A DNA stretch of 64,000 nucleotides from Aureivirga marina (GTDB lineage Bacteria > Bacteroidota > Bacteroidia > Flavobacteriales > Flavobacteriaceae), in contig NZ_JADPIB010000002.1 of assembly GCF_015767265.1 (NCBI RefSeq), forward strand, positions 1-64,000. The letters are read 5' to 3'. Positions 51,234 through 61,221 of this stretch are shown here, one piece after another. Every line of letters begins with the position of its first letter. The stretch's first letter is position 1. The notes beneath the pieces are model-generated. The model was not told the DNA's origin. It did not search any database and saw only the letters and a program-made list of their open reading frames with translations. The translations under genes were made by a program, and so were the position numbers.

Positions 51234-52895
51234 TTAAGCTAACATAGTAACTGGATTCTCTAAATATTGTTTGAATGTTTGTAAGAATGCAGCTCCTGTT
51301 GCTCCATCCACAGTTCTATGGTCACAAGCTAAAGTAACTGTCATTACATTTCCAACAACGATTTCACCATTTTTCACAACTGGTTTTTGAACAATTGCTC
51401 CAACAGATAAAATTGCTGAATTTGGTTGGTTGATAATAGATGTAAACTCACGGATTCCGAACATTCCTAAGTTAGAAACTGTAAATGTACTTCCTTCCAT
51501 TTCAGCTGGAGTTAATTTCTTAGATTTTGCTCTTACAGCTTTATCTTTAACCTCAGCTCCAATCTGAGTCATACTCATATTATCCGTAAATTTCAACACA
51601 GGAACAACTAATCCATCTGCAACAGCAACAGCAACACCAATATTAATGTGTTTGTTATAAACTGTAGCAGCATCTGTCCATTGTGTATTTACTTGTGGAT
51701 GTTTTCTTAATGCCATTGCACTAGCTTTTACAACCATATCGTTGAATGATACTTTTGTATCAGGAATTGCATTGATTGCTTTTCTTGATGTAATCGCATT
51801 ATCCATATCGATATCAATTGTTAAATAATAGTGAGGAGCAGTAAATTTAGATTCACTTAATCTACGTGCGATAGTCTTACGCATTTGTGAATTCTTCACT
51901 TCTTCTTGTTGCTCTTCTCCTGTTGGAACATAAACTGGTGCAGCTGGTTTTGATGCAGCAGCTGGTGCAGCAGTTTTTGGAACTTCTTGTACTGGAGCAG
52001 CTGTTACTACTTCTGTATAATTTTCAACGTCTCTTCTTACAATACGTCCTCCTTCTCCTGTTCCACTTACTTTTGCTAAGTTAATTCCCTTTTCTTTAGC
52101 AATCTTTTTAGCTAAAGGTGAAGCTTTTAACCTTCCATTACTTTCAACTACAACAGTATCAACTATTACAGTTTCTTCTTTTTTAGAGTGATCAGCTTTT
52201 GGTTTATCAGCTTCTTTAATATCTGTATGATGAGGAGTAGATTCTAAAGCTTCTCCTTTGTTAAATCTCTCAACAATTTCTGAAATATCAGTTCCTTCTT
52301 CTCCAATAACAGCTAAAAGACTATCCACTGAAGCAGATTCTCCAGCTTTTAATCCAACATATAAAAGAGTTCCTTCATAGAAAGATTCGAATTCCATCGT
52401 AGCTTTATCTGTTTCGATTTCTGCTAAGATATCACCCTCTTCTACTTTATCTCCAACTTCTTTTAACCAATTAGCAACCGTTCCTTCTGTCATCGTATCA
52501 CTTAATCTTGGCATTGTGATAAACTCAACATTTGCAGGAATTTCAACAGGAGCTTCTTTTTTCTCCTCTACTTTTGGTTCTTCTTTTACTTCTGTTTCTT
52601 TTTCTTCTGACTTCTCTGTGTTTCCTTCTCCATTAATTAAGTTAGAAACATCTTCTCCTTCATTTCCAATAATAGCTAATAAAGAATCTACAGGAGCTCC
52701 TTCACCTTCTGGTACACCAATGTATAAAAGAGTCCCTTCATAGAATGATTCGAATTCCATCGTAGCTTTATCTGTTTCGATTTCTGCTAAGATATCACCC
52801 TCTTCTACTTTATCCCCTACTTTTTTCAACCATTGAGCAACAACTCCTTCTGTCATTGTATCACTCAATCGAGGCATTTTGATAATTTCAGCCAT
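51234..52895 (-). CDS. Pyruvate dehydrogenase E2, dihydrolipoamide acetyltransferase
   Basis: E2 transfers acetyl groups to CoA in the pyruvate dehydrogenase complex. The 553-residue protein has two lipoyl domains with the lipoylated Lys in ETDKATMEFES (Lys about 43 and 164), each followed by an acidic or Ala/Pro-rich linker, a peripheral subunit-binding domain (LKASPLAKKIAKEKGI, about residues 250-290), and the catalytic domain ending with DHRTVDGATG (His about 528). A 69-bp stretch is identical between the two lipoyl domains. It starts 4 bp after pdhA. Confidence 0.95.
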   Translation of the reverse strand: MAEIIKMPRLSDTMTEGVVAQWLKKVGDKVEEGDILAEIETDKATMEFESFYEGTLLYIGVPEGEGAPVDSLLAIIGNEGEDVSNLINGEGNTEKSEEKETEVKEEPKVEEKKEAPVEIPANVEFITMPRLSDTMTEGTVANWLKEVGDKVEEGDILAEIETDKATMEFESFYEGTLLYVGLKAGESASVDSLLAVIGEEGTDISEIVERFNKGEALESTPHHTDIKEADKPKADHSKKEETVIVDTVVVESNGRLKASPLAKKIAKEKGINLAKVSGTGEGGRIVRRDVENYTEVVTAAPVQEVPKTAAPAAASKPAAPVYVPTGEEQQEEVKNSQMRKTIARRLSESKFTAPHYYLTIDIDMDNAITSRKAINAIPDTKVSFNDMVVKASAMALRKHPQVNTQWTDAATVYNKHINIGVAVAVADGLVVPVLKFTDNMSMTQIGAEVKDKAVRAKSKKLTPAEMEGSTFTVSNLGMFGIREFTSIINQPNSAILSVGAIVQKPVVKNGEIVVGNVMTVTLACDHRTVDGATGAAFLQTFKQYLENPVTMLA

Positions 52896-52899
52896 AATT

Positions 52900-53895
52900 T
52901 TATCTATGTTTTAAGAATGGATAATCTTCTTGTTCGTAAACTACATCGTATAATAATTGCTTATCTGGGTACGGAGATTCTAATGCGAATTTCTCACATT
53001 CAGCAACTTTTGCTTTTACTCCAGCATTCATTTCTGCAATTTCATCTTCTGTCGCATATCCATTTTCTCTGATTACCGTAAGAACTTGTAAGATTGGATC
53101 AATTTTTTGATATTCTTTAACTTCTTCCTTCGTTCTATAGTGTTGCGCATCTGACATAGAGTGCCCTCTATAGCGATACGTTTTCATCTCTAAGAATGTT
53201 GGTCCTTCTCCTCTACGTGCTCTATCGATAGCTTCTTGCATTGCTTCTGCAACTTTCACAGGATTCATTCCGTCAACAGGTCCACAAGGCATTTCATAAC
53301 CTAAACCTAATTTCCAGATATCTGTATGATTTGCAGTTCTTTCTACAGAAGTTCCCATAGCATATTGATTATTCTCAACGATAAATACAACTGGTAATTT
53401 CCAGTTCATAGCCATATTGAAAGTCTCATGTAAAGAACCTTGACGAGCAGCTCCATCTCCAAAATATGTTAATGTTACTCCTGGTCTTTTATAATATTTA
53501 TCTGCAAATGCAATTCCTGCTCCTAAAGGGATTTGACCACCAACAATTCCGTGTCCTCCATAAAACCCTTTTTCTTTTGCAAAAATATGCATTGAACCTC
53601 CAAATCCTTGAGACGTTCCAGTAGCTTTACCTAAAAGCTCAGCCATTACTTTCTTTGGATCTACACCCATTCCAATAGGCTGAACGTGGTTACGATAAGC
53701 AGTAATCATCTTATCATGCTCTAAATCCATAGCGTGTAAAGCTCCAGCTAATACAGCCTCTTGTCCATTGTATAAATGAAGGAATCCTCTAACTTTTTGT
53801 TGAATGTATAATGAAGCTAATTTATCTTCAAATTTTCTCCAAAAAAGCATATCCTTATACCAATTTATATAAGTTTCTTTGGTGATGTTTTTCAT
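52900..53895 (-). CDS. pdhA: Pyruvate dehydrogenase E1 component, alpha subunit
   Basis: E1-alpha with E1-beta decarboxylates pyruvate using thiamine diphosphate. The 331-residue protein shows YNGQEAVLAG, YRNHVQPIGMG, GGSMHIF, the ThDP-binding FGDGAARQGSLHETFNMA (about residues 145-162) with its GDG...N pattern, and the regulatory-loop sequence YRYRGHSMSDAQHYR (about 246-260). It is followed directly by the E2 gene. No E1-beta gene is beside it. Confidence 0.95.
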   Translation of the reverse strand: MKNITKETYINWYKDMLFWRKFEDKLASLYIQQKVRGFLHLYNGQEAVLAGALHAMDLEHDKMITAYRNHVQPIGMGVDPKKVMAELLGKATGTSQGFGGSMHIFAKEKGFYGGHGIVGGQIPLGAGIAFADKYYKRPGVTLTYFGDGAARQGSLHETFNMAMNWKLPVVFIVENNQYAMGTSVERTANHTDIWKLGLGYEMPCGPVDGMNPVKVAEAMQEAIDRARRGEGPTFLEMKTYRYRGHSMSDAQHYRTKEEVKEYQKIDPILQVLTVIRENGYATEDEIAEMNAGVKAKVAECEKFALESPYPDKQLLYDVVYEQEDYPFLKHR

Positions 53896-53927
53896 AATTA
53901 AAAATCTAATTAAAACAAGTGTATTCG

Positions 53928-53956
53928 CAAAAATACTATTTTCATTTTAAAGCAAA
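53928..53956 (-). promoter_or_regulatory. pdhA promoter
   Basis: The minus strand reads TTTG, 17 bases, TATTTTTG (53935-53928): a full consensus promoter. Predicted start near 53923, leader 28 nt. Confidence 0.65.
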
Positions 53957-54027
53957 ACGAAAATAGTATTTTATTTATTCAATTAATATGTTTGACCTTA
54001 TTTGATTCTGTATAAAGATAGTAAAAT

Positions 54028-56874
54028 TTACACATACGCCTCAATAGGCGCACAAGAACAAACTAAATTTCTATCACCATAAGCATCATCTACACGACGA
54101 ACTGTTGGCCAGAACTTATTTTCCTCTACAAATGGTAGTGGGAAAGCAGCTTGTTGTCTTGTATAAGGTAAGTCCCATTGATCTGCTGTCAACATCGCTT
54201 GTGTATGAGGCGCATTCTTCAATGGAGTGTTTGTATTCTCTTTTGTTGAATTTTCAATTTCTTCACGAATAGAAACTAAAGCATCACAAAATCTATCTAA
54301 TTCTGCTTTATTTTCACTTTCTGTAGGTTCAATCATTAAAGTTCCTGCAACTGGGAAAGAAACTGTTGGTGCATGATATCCATAATCCATTAAACGTTTT
54401 GCGATATCTGTAACCTCAACTCCTTTTACTTTAAATGGTCTAAAATCAACAATCATCTCGTGTGCACAGAATCCATTTTCTCCTGTATAAAGAATTTCAT
54501 ATTCTTTTTCTAAACGAGTCTTCATGTAATTCGCATTTAAAATTGCATTTACAGTAGAATCTTTTAAACCTTTAGCTCCTAACATTTTAATATAACCATA
54601 AGAAATTAAAAGAACTAAAGCAGACCCCCAAGGTGCAGCAGAAACTGCTGTAATTGGTGTTTCTCCTCCTGTGGCAATAATTGGATTTGATGGTAAGAAA
54701 GGTGCTAAATGTGCTGCAACACAAATTGGTCCAACTCCTGGCCCACCTCCTCCATGAGGAATTGCAAAAGTTTTATGTAAGTTTAAGTGACAAACATCTG
54801 CTCCAATTGTTGCTGGATTTGTCAATCCAACTTGTGCATTCATGTTTGCTCCATCCATATAAACTTGTCCTCCATGTTCATGAACAATTGAAGTAATTTC
54901 TTTAATAGTACTTTCAAAAACTCCGTGAGTTGAAGGATAAGTAACCATTAATCCAGCTAAATCATCTTTATGTAATTCTGCTTTTTCTCTTAAATCAGCA
55001 ACATCTATATTTCCTTCTTCTGTAGATTTCGTTACAACTACTTTCATTCCAGCCATAATTGCTGATGCAGGATTTGTTCCGTGTGCAGAAGATGGAATTA
55101 AAATCACATTTCTATGATGATCTCCTCTTGATTCATGATAAGCTTTAATTGTTAATAATCCAGCATATTCTCCTTGTGCTCCAGAATTTGGTTGTACAGA
55201 AGTAGCTGCAAATCCAGTAATAACATTTAATGCTTTTTCTAATTCTTCAAAAACAATGTGATAACCTTTTGCTTGGTCAACAGGTGCAAATGGGTGGATG
55301 CTATTCCAGTTACTCCAGCTTAATGGAAGCATTTCAGAAGCAGCATTTAATTTCATCGTACAAGAACCTAAAGAAATCATTGAGTGATTTAATGATAAAT
55401 CTTTACGTTCTAATTTTTTGATATAACGCATCATTTCTGATTCAGAATGGTATGTATTGAATACTTCATTCGTTAAGAAATCAGAAGTTCTTTCTAGAGA
55501 AACTGGTAATTCTTCTGAAGCAATTACTTCATTCATAACTACAGTATCTTTTCCAGCTAATTGTGCAAAAATGTTTAAAATTTCATTTACATCTTTTAAA
55601 GAAGTAGTTTCATTTAATGAAATTGTTACAATACTTTCAGAAGTATAATTAAAGTTAATTTCAGCAGCTTCAGCTAATTCTTTTAATTTCGCTTTATCTT
55701 CAATTTCTATAGCTAAAGTATCAAAGATAGTTTCATTTGTCTGAACAAATCCTAAATCTTTTAATCCTTTATTTAAAGTGTTTGTTAAGTTTCTAACAGA
55801 ATTTGCAATGTAAGATAAACCTTGTGGTCCATGATACACAGCATACATTCCAGCCATTACAGCTAAAAGAACTTGGGCAGTACAAATATTTGAAGTTGCT
55901 TTTTCTCTTTTAATATGTTGCTCTCTAGTTTGAAGCGCCATACGTAAAGCTCTACCTCCATTGGCATCTTGGGTTACACCAATAATTCTTCCTGGAATAT
56001 TTCTTTTATATTTTTCTTTTGTTGCGAAATAAGCAGCATGTGGTCCACCATACCCCATTGGAATTCCGAAACGTTGTGTTGTTCCAACAACAACATCCGC
56101 TCCCCATTCCCCTGGAGGTGTTAATAATGTTAAGCTTAATAAATCTGCTGCAACAGCAATTCTTGCTTCTACATCATTTGCTTTCTCAACAAAGTTTTTA
56201 TAATCAACAATTTTTCCGTCTTTCCCTGGGTATTGAACTAAAGCTCCGAATACGTTTTCTGTAAACTCAAAAGTATCTGGGTTACCTATGATTAACTCAA
56301 TTCCTAGTGGAGTTGCTCTAGTAACTAATACGTCTATTGTTTGAGGTAAAACATCTTCAGCAACAAAGAACTGTAAAGCATTTGCTTTCTTTTGAGTTCT
56401 AGATCTTGTTGCGTATAACATAATCATTGCTTCCGCTGCTGCAGTACCTTCATCAAGTAAAGAAGCATTTGCAAGTTCCATTCCTGTTAAATCAACAAGC
56501 ATTGTTTGATAGTTCAATAAAGCCTCTAGTCTTCCTTGTGCAATCTCTGCTTGGTAAGGAGTATAAGCCGTGTACCATCCTGGGTTTTCTAAAATATTTC
56601 TTTGAATAACTCCAGGTAAAATTGTTGGATGATATCCTAATCCAATATAAGTTTTGAAAGTTTTATTTTGCTTTGCTAATTCATGAATATGTGCCATATA
56701 CTCATATTCACTCATCGCTGCATCCAAATCTAAATCACCATTTAATCTTATATCTTCAGGGACAGTTTTATTTATTAATTCATCTAACGAATCAACTCCG
56801 ATTGTAGCTAGCATGTCTTGCACTTCATTCTCACGAGGCCCAACATGTCTTAAAACGAAAGAATCTGTTTTCAT
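54028..56874 (-). CDS. gcvP: Glycine dehydrogenase (decarboxylating), P protein
   Basis: GcvP decarboxylates glycine and passes the aminomethyl group to the lipoyl H protein of the glycine cleavage system. At 948 residues it is the fused, full-length form: the N-terminal half opens with [12 protein letters not shown] and has [18 protein letters not shown], the C-terminal half has the PLP lysine in [19 protein letters not shown] (about residue 700). The gcvT and gcvH genes are not in the window. Own promoter; ends close to the pdhA promoter. Confidence 0.97.
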   Translation of the reverse strand: MKTDSFVLRHVGPRENEVQDMLATIGVDSLDELINKTVPEDIRLNGDLDLDAAMSEYEYMAHIHELAKQNKTFKTYIGLGYHPTILPGVIQRNILENPGWYTAYTPYQAEIAQGRLEALLNYQTMLVDLTGMELANASLLDEGTAAAEAMIMLYATRSRTQKKANALQFFVAEDVLPQTIDVLVTRATPLGIELIIGNPDTFEFTENVFGALVQYPGKDGKIVDYKNFVEKANDVEARIAVAADLLSLTLLTPPGEWGADVVVGTTQRFGIPMGYGGPHAAYFATKEKYKRNIPGRIIGVTQDANGGRALRMALQTREQHIKREKATSNICTAQVLLAVMAGMYAVYHGPQGLSYIANSVRNLTNTLNKGLKDLGFVQTNETIFDTLAIEIEDKAKLKELAEAAEINFNYTSESIVTISLNETTSLKDVNEILNIFAQLAGKDTVVMNEVIASEELPVSLERTSDFLTNEVFNTYHSESEMMRYIKKLERKDLSLNHSMISLGSCTMKLNAASEMLPLSWSNWNSIHPFAPVDQAKGYHIVFEELEKALNVITGFAATSVQPNSGAQGEYAGLLTIKAYHESRGDHHRNVILIPSSAHGTNPASAIMAGMKVVVTKSTEEGNIDVADLREKAELHKDDLAGLMVTYPSTHGVFESTIKEITSIVHEHGGQVYMDGANMNAQVGLTNPATIGADVCHLNLHKTFAIPHGGGGPGVGPICVAAHLAPFLPSNPIIATGGETPITAVSAAPWGSALVLLISYGYIKMLGAKGLKDSTVNAILNANYMKTRLEKEYEILYTGENGFCAHEMIVDFRPFKVKGVEVTDIAKRLMDYGYHAPTVSFPVAGTLMIEPTESENKAELDRFCDALVSIREEIENSTKENTNTPLKNAPHTQAMLTADQWDLPYTRQQAAFPLPFVEENKFWPTVRRVDDAYGDRNLVCSCAPIEAYV

Positions 56875-56902
56875 TCTAAATAATTTAGTTGTTTTGAGGT
56901 TC

Positions 56903-56934
56903 CAAAAGTACTGAAAAATGTATTACAAATTCAA
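56903..56934 (-). promoter_or_regulatory. gcvP promoter
   Basis: The minus strand reads TTG, 21 bases, TACTTTTG (56910-56903). Predicted start near 56898, leader 24 nt. No glycine riboswitch-like structure fits into such a short leader. Confidence 0.6.
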
Positions 56935-57140
56935 GATTATTATCATGATTTTCATACGTTTTTTTGTTAATTTCAAATACGAATCTTTTTTAAAATTTTA
57001 TATAAAAAATTAAGGTATTTTTTCAGTTCTTTTTTCTTTTTTTAAAGGACTTTCCTAAAAAAATATATTCTTTGTTATAAACTTGATTTTACTCTCATAA
57101 AAGTGTAACTTAAAGTAGCTTAACCAAATTATATCAAAGG

Positions 57141-58040
57141 ATGAAATCTTACTTATATTTTATTGCAGCTGCAACATTTTGGGGATTGAACTTTTTCTTT
57201 GCAAAAATCATGCTGAAAGAGGTAAATTTTGTAGAAGCTGGTTTTTGGAGATATATTTTTGGTGTAATTGCTCTTGCAATCCTGTGTATCAGAAGTTTTC
57301 CAACATTAAAAGAAATTCGACAGAACATGATGGGAACTTTCCTTGTTGGAGTAATTGGTTTGTTCGGATTTAATTTTTTCTATTTTTTAAGTTTAGTAGA
57401 AGGTTCTGCAATTACGGCTGCTTTAATTTTGAGTTTAAACCCAACTTTTACGCTTCTTTTTTCTTTTTTAATTTATAAATCTAAATTATTTCCAAAACAA
57501 ATCATCGGTGTGGTTTTATCTTTTATTGGTGTTTTTTATTTAATTCTAAAAGGAAAATTTTTAAACATTGAAAATATGGAAATTAGTATGTCTGATTTTT
57601 ATATTCTTCTTGGAAGTTGCTTTTTTGCTTTTCATCACATTTGGGTAAAAAAATATTCGGTTGATATTTCCAATAGAACATTTACTTTATTAACTGCAAT
57701 TATGTGTTTGATTTGTTATGCAGTAATTTTACCATTATTTGGAATTGCAAACTTAGAAGTTCACTCACAGAGTTTTTGGATTTCAAGTGTTGGAATCGGA
57801 ATTTTAGGAACTGCGGTTGCTTATTTTTTATGGAATCAAGGAATTAAAATTAAAGGTGCAAATCAAGGAGCTGTTTTTATGAATTTTATTCCTATTTCTG
57901 CTGCAATTTTTGGAGAATTCTTCTTTCATGAAAAACTTCATGAATATCATTTAGTTAGTGGATTATTAATTATTTCTGGGTTAATTATTACAAATATTAA
58001 ATTTAAAAAATTTGCTTTAAAAAAAGTTCAAAACGATTAA
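57141..58040 (+). CDS. EamA/DMT family transporter
   Basis: A 299-residue membrane protein with ten predicted helices in two EamA repeats; the first begins FIAAATFWGLNFFFAK and the second FYILLGSCFFAFHHIWVKK. LSLNPTFTLLFSF and FMNFIPISAAIFG are the conserved helix motifs of the family. Substrate unknown. AAAGG stands directly before the ATG. It is separate from the parAB operon by a 200-bp gap. Confidence 0.9.
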   Translation: MKSYLYFIAAATFWGLNFFFAKIMLKEVNFVEAGFWRYIFGVIALAILCIRSFPTLKEIRQNMMGTFLVGVIGLFGFNFFYFLSLVEGSAITAALILSLNPTFTLLFSFLIYKSKLFPKQIIGVVLSFIGVFYLILKGKFLNIENMEISMSDFYILLGSCFFAFHHIWVKKYSVDISNRTFTLLTAIMCLICYAVILPLFGIANLEVHSQSFWISSVGIGILGTAVAYFLWNQGIKIKGANQGAVFMNFIPISAAIFGEFFFHEKLHEYHLVSGLLIISGLIITNIKFKKFALKKVQND

Positions 58041-58242
58041 ATTCTCATTCTTTTTTCATTCTACATTCTATTTAGCAATGTTTTCTTTCATTGTTTGATT
58101 AAAAAATAAATTAACAATAGATTATGCTAACATTTTTATTTTTAGTAAATTAAAACAACTGTTGTTGTTTTGTTAACATCTATTATTTTTATAACTAACA
58201 AATAATTGTATTTTTACTTTTACTATAAATGAAACTTATTAA

Positions 58243-59010
58243 ATGGGAAAAATTATTGCTATCGCCAATCAAAAAGGTGGAGTTGGAAAAACAACAACTT
58301 CCGTGAATTTGGCAGCAGCTTTAGGAGTTTTAGAGAAGAAAGTATTATTAATCGACGCTGATCCACAAGCAAATGCTTCGTCTGGATTAGGAGTCGCTGT
58401 TGATGAAGTGGAAAGCGGAACTTATGAACTGCTTGAAAATTCATTACTTGCTTCTGAAATTATTACAGAAACTACTTCTCCAAACGTTGATATAATTCCT
58501 GCACATATAGATTTAGTTGGTATAGAAATCGAATTGATTGACAAACCACAACGTGAATATATGCTTAAAAATGCATTAGCAAAAATCAAAAAAGAATACG
58601 ATTATATTTTAATTGATTGTGCACCTTCTTTGGGTTTAATTACCTTAAATGCTCTAGTTTCGGCAGAATCTGTAATTATTCCAATTCAATGTGAATATTT
58701 CGCTTTAGAAGGTTTAGGAAAATTATTAAACACGATAAAAAGTGTCCAAAAAATCCATAATAAAAAATTAGATATTGAAGGGTTACTTTTAACAATGTAT
58801 GATTCGAGATTACGACTTTCAAATCAGGTTGTTGATGAAGTTCGAACACATTTTAGTACGATGGTTTTTGATACGATAATTCAAAGAAATATTCGTTTAG
58901 GAGAAGCACCAAGTTTTGGTGAAAGTATTATTGCTTATGATGCAACTAGCAAAGGAGCAATAAATTACTTAAATTTAGCCCACGAAATTTTAAAAAAGAA
59001 TGAGAACTAA
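58243..59010 (+). CDS. parA: Chromosome partitioning ATPase ParA
   Basis: ParA moves ParB-bound origin regions apart. The 255-residue protein has the deviant Walker A KGGVGKTTT (about residues 10-18), Walker A' DADPQANASSGLG (about 39-51) and Walker B DYILIDCAPSLG (about 118-129), and lacks an N-terminal helix-turn-helix, as expected for the chromosomal Soj type. The stop overlaps the parB start by one base. First gene of the parA-parB-DUF5683-dapB-lepB run. Confidence 0.95.
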   Translation: MGKIIAIANQKGGVGKTTTSVNLAAALGVLEKKVLLIDADPQANASSGLGVAVDEVESGTYELLENSLLASEIITETTSPNVDIIPAHIDLVGIEIELIDKPQREYMLKNALAKIKKEYDYILIDCAPSLGLITLNALVSAESVIIPIQCEYFALEGLGKLLNTIKSVQKIHNKKLDIEGLLLTMYDSRLRLSNQVVDEVRTHFSTMVFDTIIQRNIRLGEAPSFGESIIAYDATSKGAINYLNLAHEILKKNEN

Positions 59011-59906
59011 TGGCAAAAGCAACTAGAAAACAAGCATTAGGAAGAGGATTATCAGCATTATTAAAAGATCCTGCGGCAGATATTAAATCTGCAAAAGATC
59101 AAAATGCTGAAAAAGTTGTTGGAAATATTATTGATATTGATTTAGATGCGATTGAAGTTAACCCATTTCAGCCAAGAACTTATTTTAACGAAGAAGAACT
59201 AAAAGAACTTGCAAGTTCTATCAGAGAATTAGGTGTAATTCAGCCAATCACTGTAAGAAAATTAGAAGGAAATAAATTTCAATTAGTTTCAGGAGAAAGA
59301 AGATTTAGAGCTTCAAAACTTGTTGGATTAGTTACAATTCCTGCATATGTGAGAATTGCAAACGATCAAGAAATGCTTGAAATGGCATTGGTTGAAAATA
59401 TTCAACGTAAGGATTTAGATCCGATTGAAATTGCTTTAACTTATCAAAGATTAATTGATGAAATTGAATTAACACAAGAAGAAATGAGTAAACGTGTAGG
59501 AAAAAAACGTTCTACAGTTACGAATTACCTTCGATTATTGAAGCTTGATCCGATTATTCAGACAGGAATGCGTGACGGATTTTTATCTATGGGACATGGG
59601 CGAGCGCTTGTAAATGTGGATGATATCGATCTTCAATTAAAAATCTATGAAAAAATTATTAAAGACAAATTATCTGTTAGACAAACAGAAAATCTTGTTA
59701 AAAACCTAAAAGAAGGGAATACTTCTGTAAAAAGTAAGAAAGAAAGCGAGGAATTACCTAAATTTGTGCGAGATAACGTTGACAGTTTTAACAAATATTT
59801 TGGAAACAAAATTAATGTTAGGTTGACTGGTAAAGACAAAGGTAAAATTATTGTTCCCTTCGAATCTGAAGCGGACTTTAATAGAATTAAAAATTTATTA
59901 AAGTAG
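59010..59906 (+). CDS. parB: ParB/Spo0J chromosome partitioning protein
   Basis: ParB is a CTP-dependent clamp that loads at parS. The 298-residue protein has the N-terminal ParA-activating peptide (RKQALGRGLSALL), the CTPase motifs VNPFQPRTYF, VSGERRFRA (about residues 89-97) and ENIQRKDLDPIE (about 131-142), a helix-turn-helix (SKRVGKKRSTVTNYLRLL, about 161-178) and a C-terminal dimerisation domain. I found no perfect parS site in the window. Confidence 0.95.
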   Translation: MAKATRKQALGRGLSALLKDPAADIKSAKDQNAEKVVGNIIDIDLDAIEVNPFQPRTYFNEEELKELASSIRELGVIQPITVRKLEGNKFQLVSGERRFRASKLVGLVTIPAYVRIANDQEMLEMALVENIQRKDLDPIEIALTYQRLIDEIELTQEEMSKRVGKKRSTVTNYLRLLKLDPIIQTGMRDGFLSMGHGRALVNVDDIDLQLKIYEKIIKDKLSVRQTENLVKNLKEGNTSVKSKKESEELPKFVRDNVDSFNKYFGNKINVRLTGKDKGKIIVPFESEADFNRIKNLLK

Positions 59907-60490
59907 TGAAATTAGGTAAATTGTACTTTCTTTTCTTTGTGTTTTTAGGAATCACTATTAATTCTTATGCACAAAAAAAGAATAATGACGACATTAAAGT
60001 AAAAGGAAATTTAGAAGTAGAATCATATACTTACAGACCATTAGCACCAGCAAAGGCTGCTTTCTATTCTGCAATTCTTCCAGGTTTAGGACAAGCTTAC
60101 AACAAAAAATATTGGAAAGTTCCGATTGTTTATGCTGCACTTGGAACAACAATTTATCTTTATGCTGATAATAATGATTCTTATAAAAGATATCGCGAAG
60201 CTTATAAATTGAGAATCGCAGGAAAAAGAGATGAGTTTACAGACGCAAACGGTAACGCACTTTTGAGTTTGGAAACTTTAGAGCAAGGACAAAAAACGTT
60301 CAAAAAGAATAGAGATTTAGCACTTTTATCTACGATTGGGATTTATTTACTTCAAATCGTAGAAGCTAGTATCAATGCGCATTTACTACAATTTGATACA
60401 AGTAGAAATTTAAGTGTAAAACCAAATGTTCAATTTGATCAGTTCAACTACAAGCCAGTTGTAGGCGCAACAATAAATTTAAAATTTTAA
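59906..60490 (+). CDS. DUF5683 protein, secreted or membrane-associated
   Basis: It starts with GTG that overlaps the parB stop (TAGTG). The 194-residue product has a signal peptide (FLGITINSYAQKK), then the DUF5683 pattern: RPLAPAKAAFYSAILPGLGQAYNKKYWKVPIVYAAL (motifs around residues 46-81), which contains a re-entrant or membrane helix, and a second hydrophobic segment near 133-152. Function unknown; the position between parB and dapB is conserved in Flavobacteriaceae as far as I recall. Confidence 0.88.
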   Translation: MKLGKLYFLFFVFLGITINSYAQKKNNDDIKVKGNLEVESYTYRPLAPAKAAFYSAILPGLGQAYNKKYWKVPIVYAALGTTIYLYADNNDSYKRYREAYKLRIAGKRDEFTDANGNALLSLETLEQGQKTFKKNRDLALLSTIGIYLLQIVEASINAHLLQFDTSRNLSVKPNVQFDQFNYKPVVGATINLKF

Positions 60491-60492
60491 CA

Positions 60493-61194
60493 ATGAAGAT
60501 TGCATTACTAGGTTATGGTCGTATGGGAAAAGTTATTGAAAGAATAGCTTTAGAAAGAGGTCATGACATTGTTTTAAAAATAGGTAGAAATTCGGAAAAT
60601 GCAGATTTATCAATTGCGGATATTGCAATAGATTTTAGTATTCCTTCAGCTGCTTTTGATAATATTTCAATGGCGATAAATGCAGGAATTCCTGTGATTT
60701 CTGGAACTACTGGTTGGTTAGAAAGATACGATGAAATTATAGAATTGTGTGAAGCAAAAAATGGAGCTTTTATTTATGGTTCTAATTTTAGTTTAGGTGT
60801 AAATATCTTTTTTGAATTAAATGAACATTTAGCAAAAATGATGAAAACACTTTCGCAATATCATGTTTCTATGGAAGAAATTCATCACATGAAAAAATTA
60901 GATGCTCCTAGTGGAACAGCAATTTCTCTGGCAGAAGGAATTTTAAAGCATACAGAAAAAACAACTTGGGAATTAAACAATCAATCTACAAATGATACAA
61001 TTCCAATTTATGCAAAAAGGATCCCAAATGTTCCAGGAACACACGCAATCTCTTATGTATCTGATGTAGATACAATTGAAATAAAACATACAGCACATTC
61101 TCGTGAAGGTTTTGCTCTTGGAGCAGTTATTGCAGCAGAATGGCTTGTGGATAAAAAAGGTGTTTACACCATGAAAGACGTTTTAGGAATTTAA
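60493..61194 (+). CDS. dapB: 4-hydroxy-tetrahydrodipicolinate reductase DapB
   Basis: DapB reduces HTPA to tetrahydrodipicolinate in the lysine/diaminopimelate pathway that feeds the cell wall. The 233-residue protein has the NAD(P) motif LGYGRMGKVIE (about residues 4-14), SGTTGWLE (about 72-79), the catalytic EIHHMKKLDAPSGTA (about 130-144) with His-His and Lys, and RIPNVPGTHAISY. It starts 2 bp after the DUF5683 gene, so translation is likely coupled. Confidence 0.96.
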   Translation: MKIALLGYGRMGKVIERIALERGHDIVLKIGRNSENADLSIADIAIDFSIPSAAFDNISMAINAGIPVISGTTGWLERYDEIIELCEAKNGAFIYGSNFSLGVNIFFELNEHLAKMMKTLSQYHVSMEEIHHMKKLDAPSGTAISLAEGILKHTEKTTWELNNQSTNDTIPIYAKRIPNVPGTHAISYVSDVDTIEIKHTAHSREGFALGAVIAAEWLVDKKGVYTMKDVLGI

Positions 61195-61221
61195 AAAATA
61201 CACGAATAAAAGAAAATAAAT

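Noticed and set aside
56875-56900. Glycine riboswitch before gcvP
   Set aside because: The predicted leader is only about 24 nt and shows no paired aptamer.
58041-58242. parS site near parAB
   Set aside because: No match to the TGTTTCACGTGAAACA-type palindrome here; the closest string (GTTTCATGTGG near 35070) lies inside a gene and matches only half.
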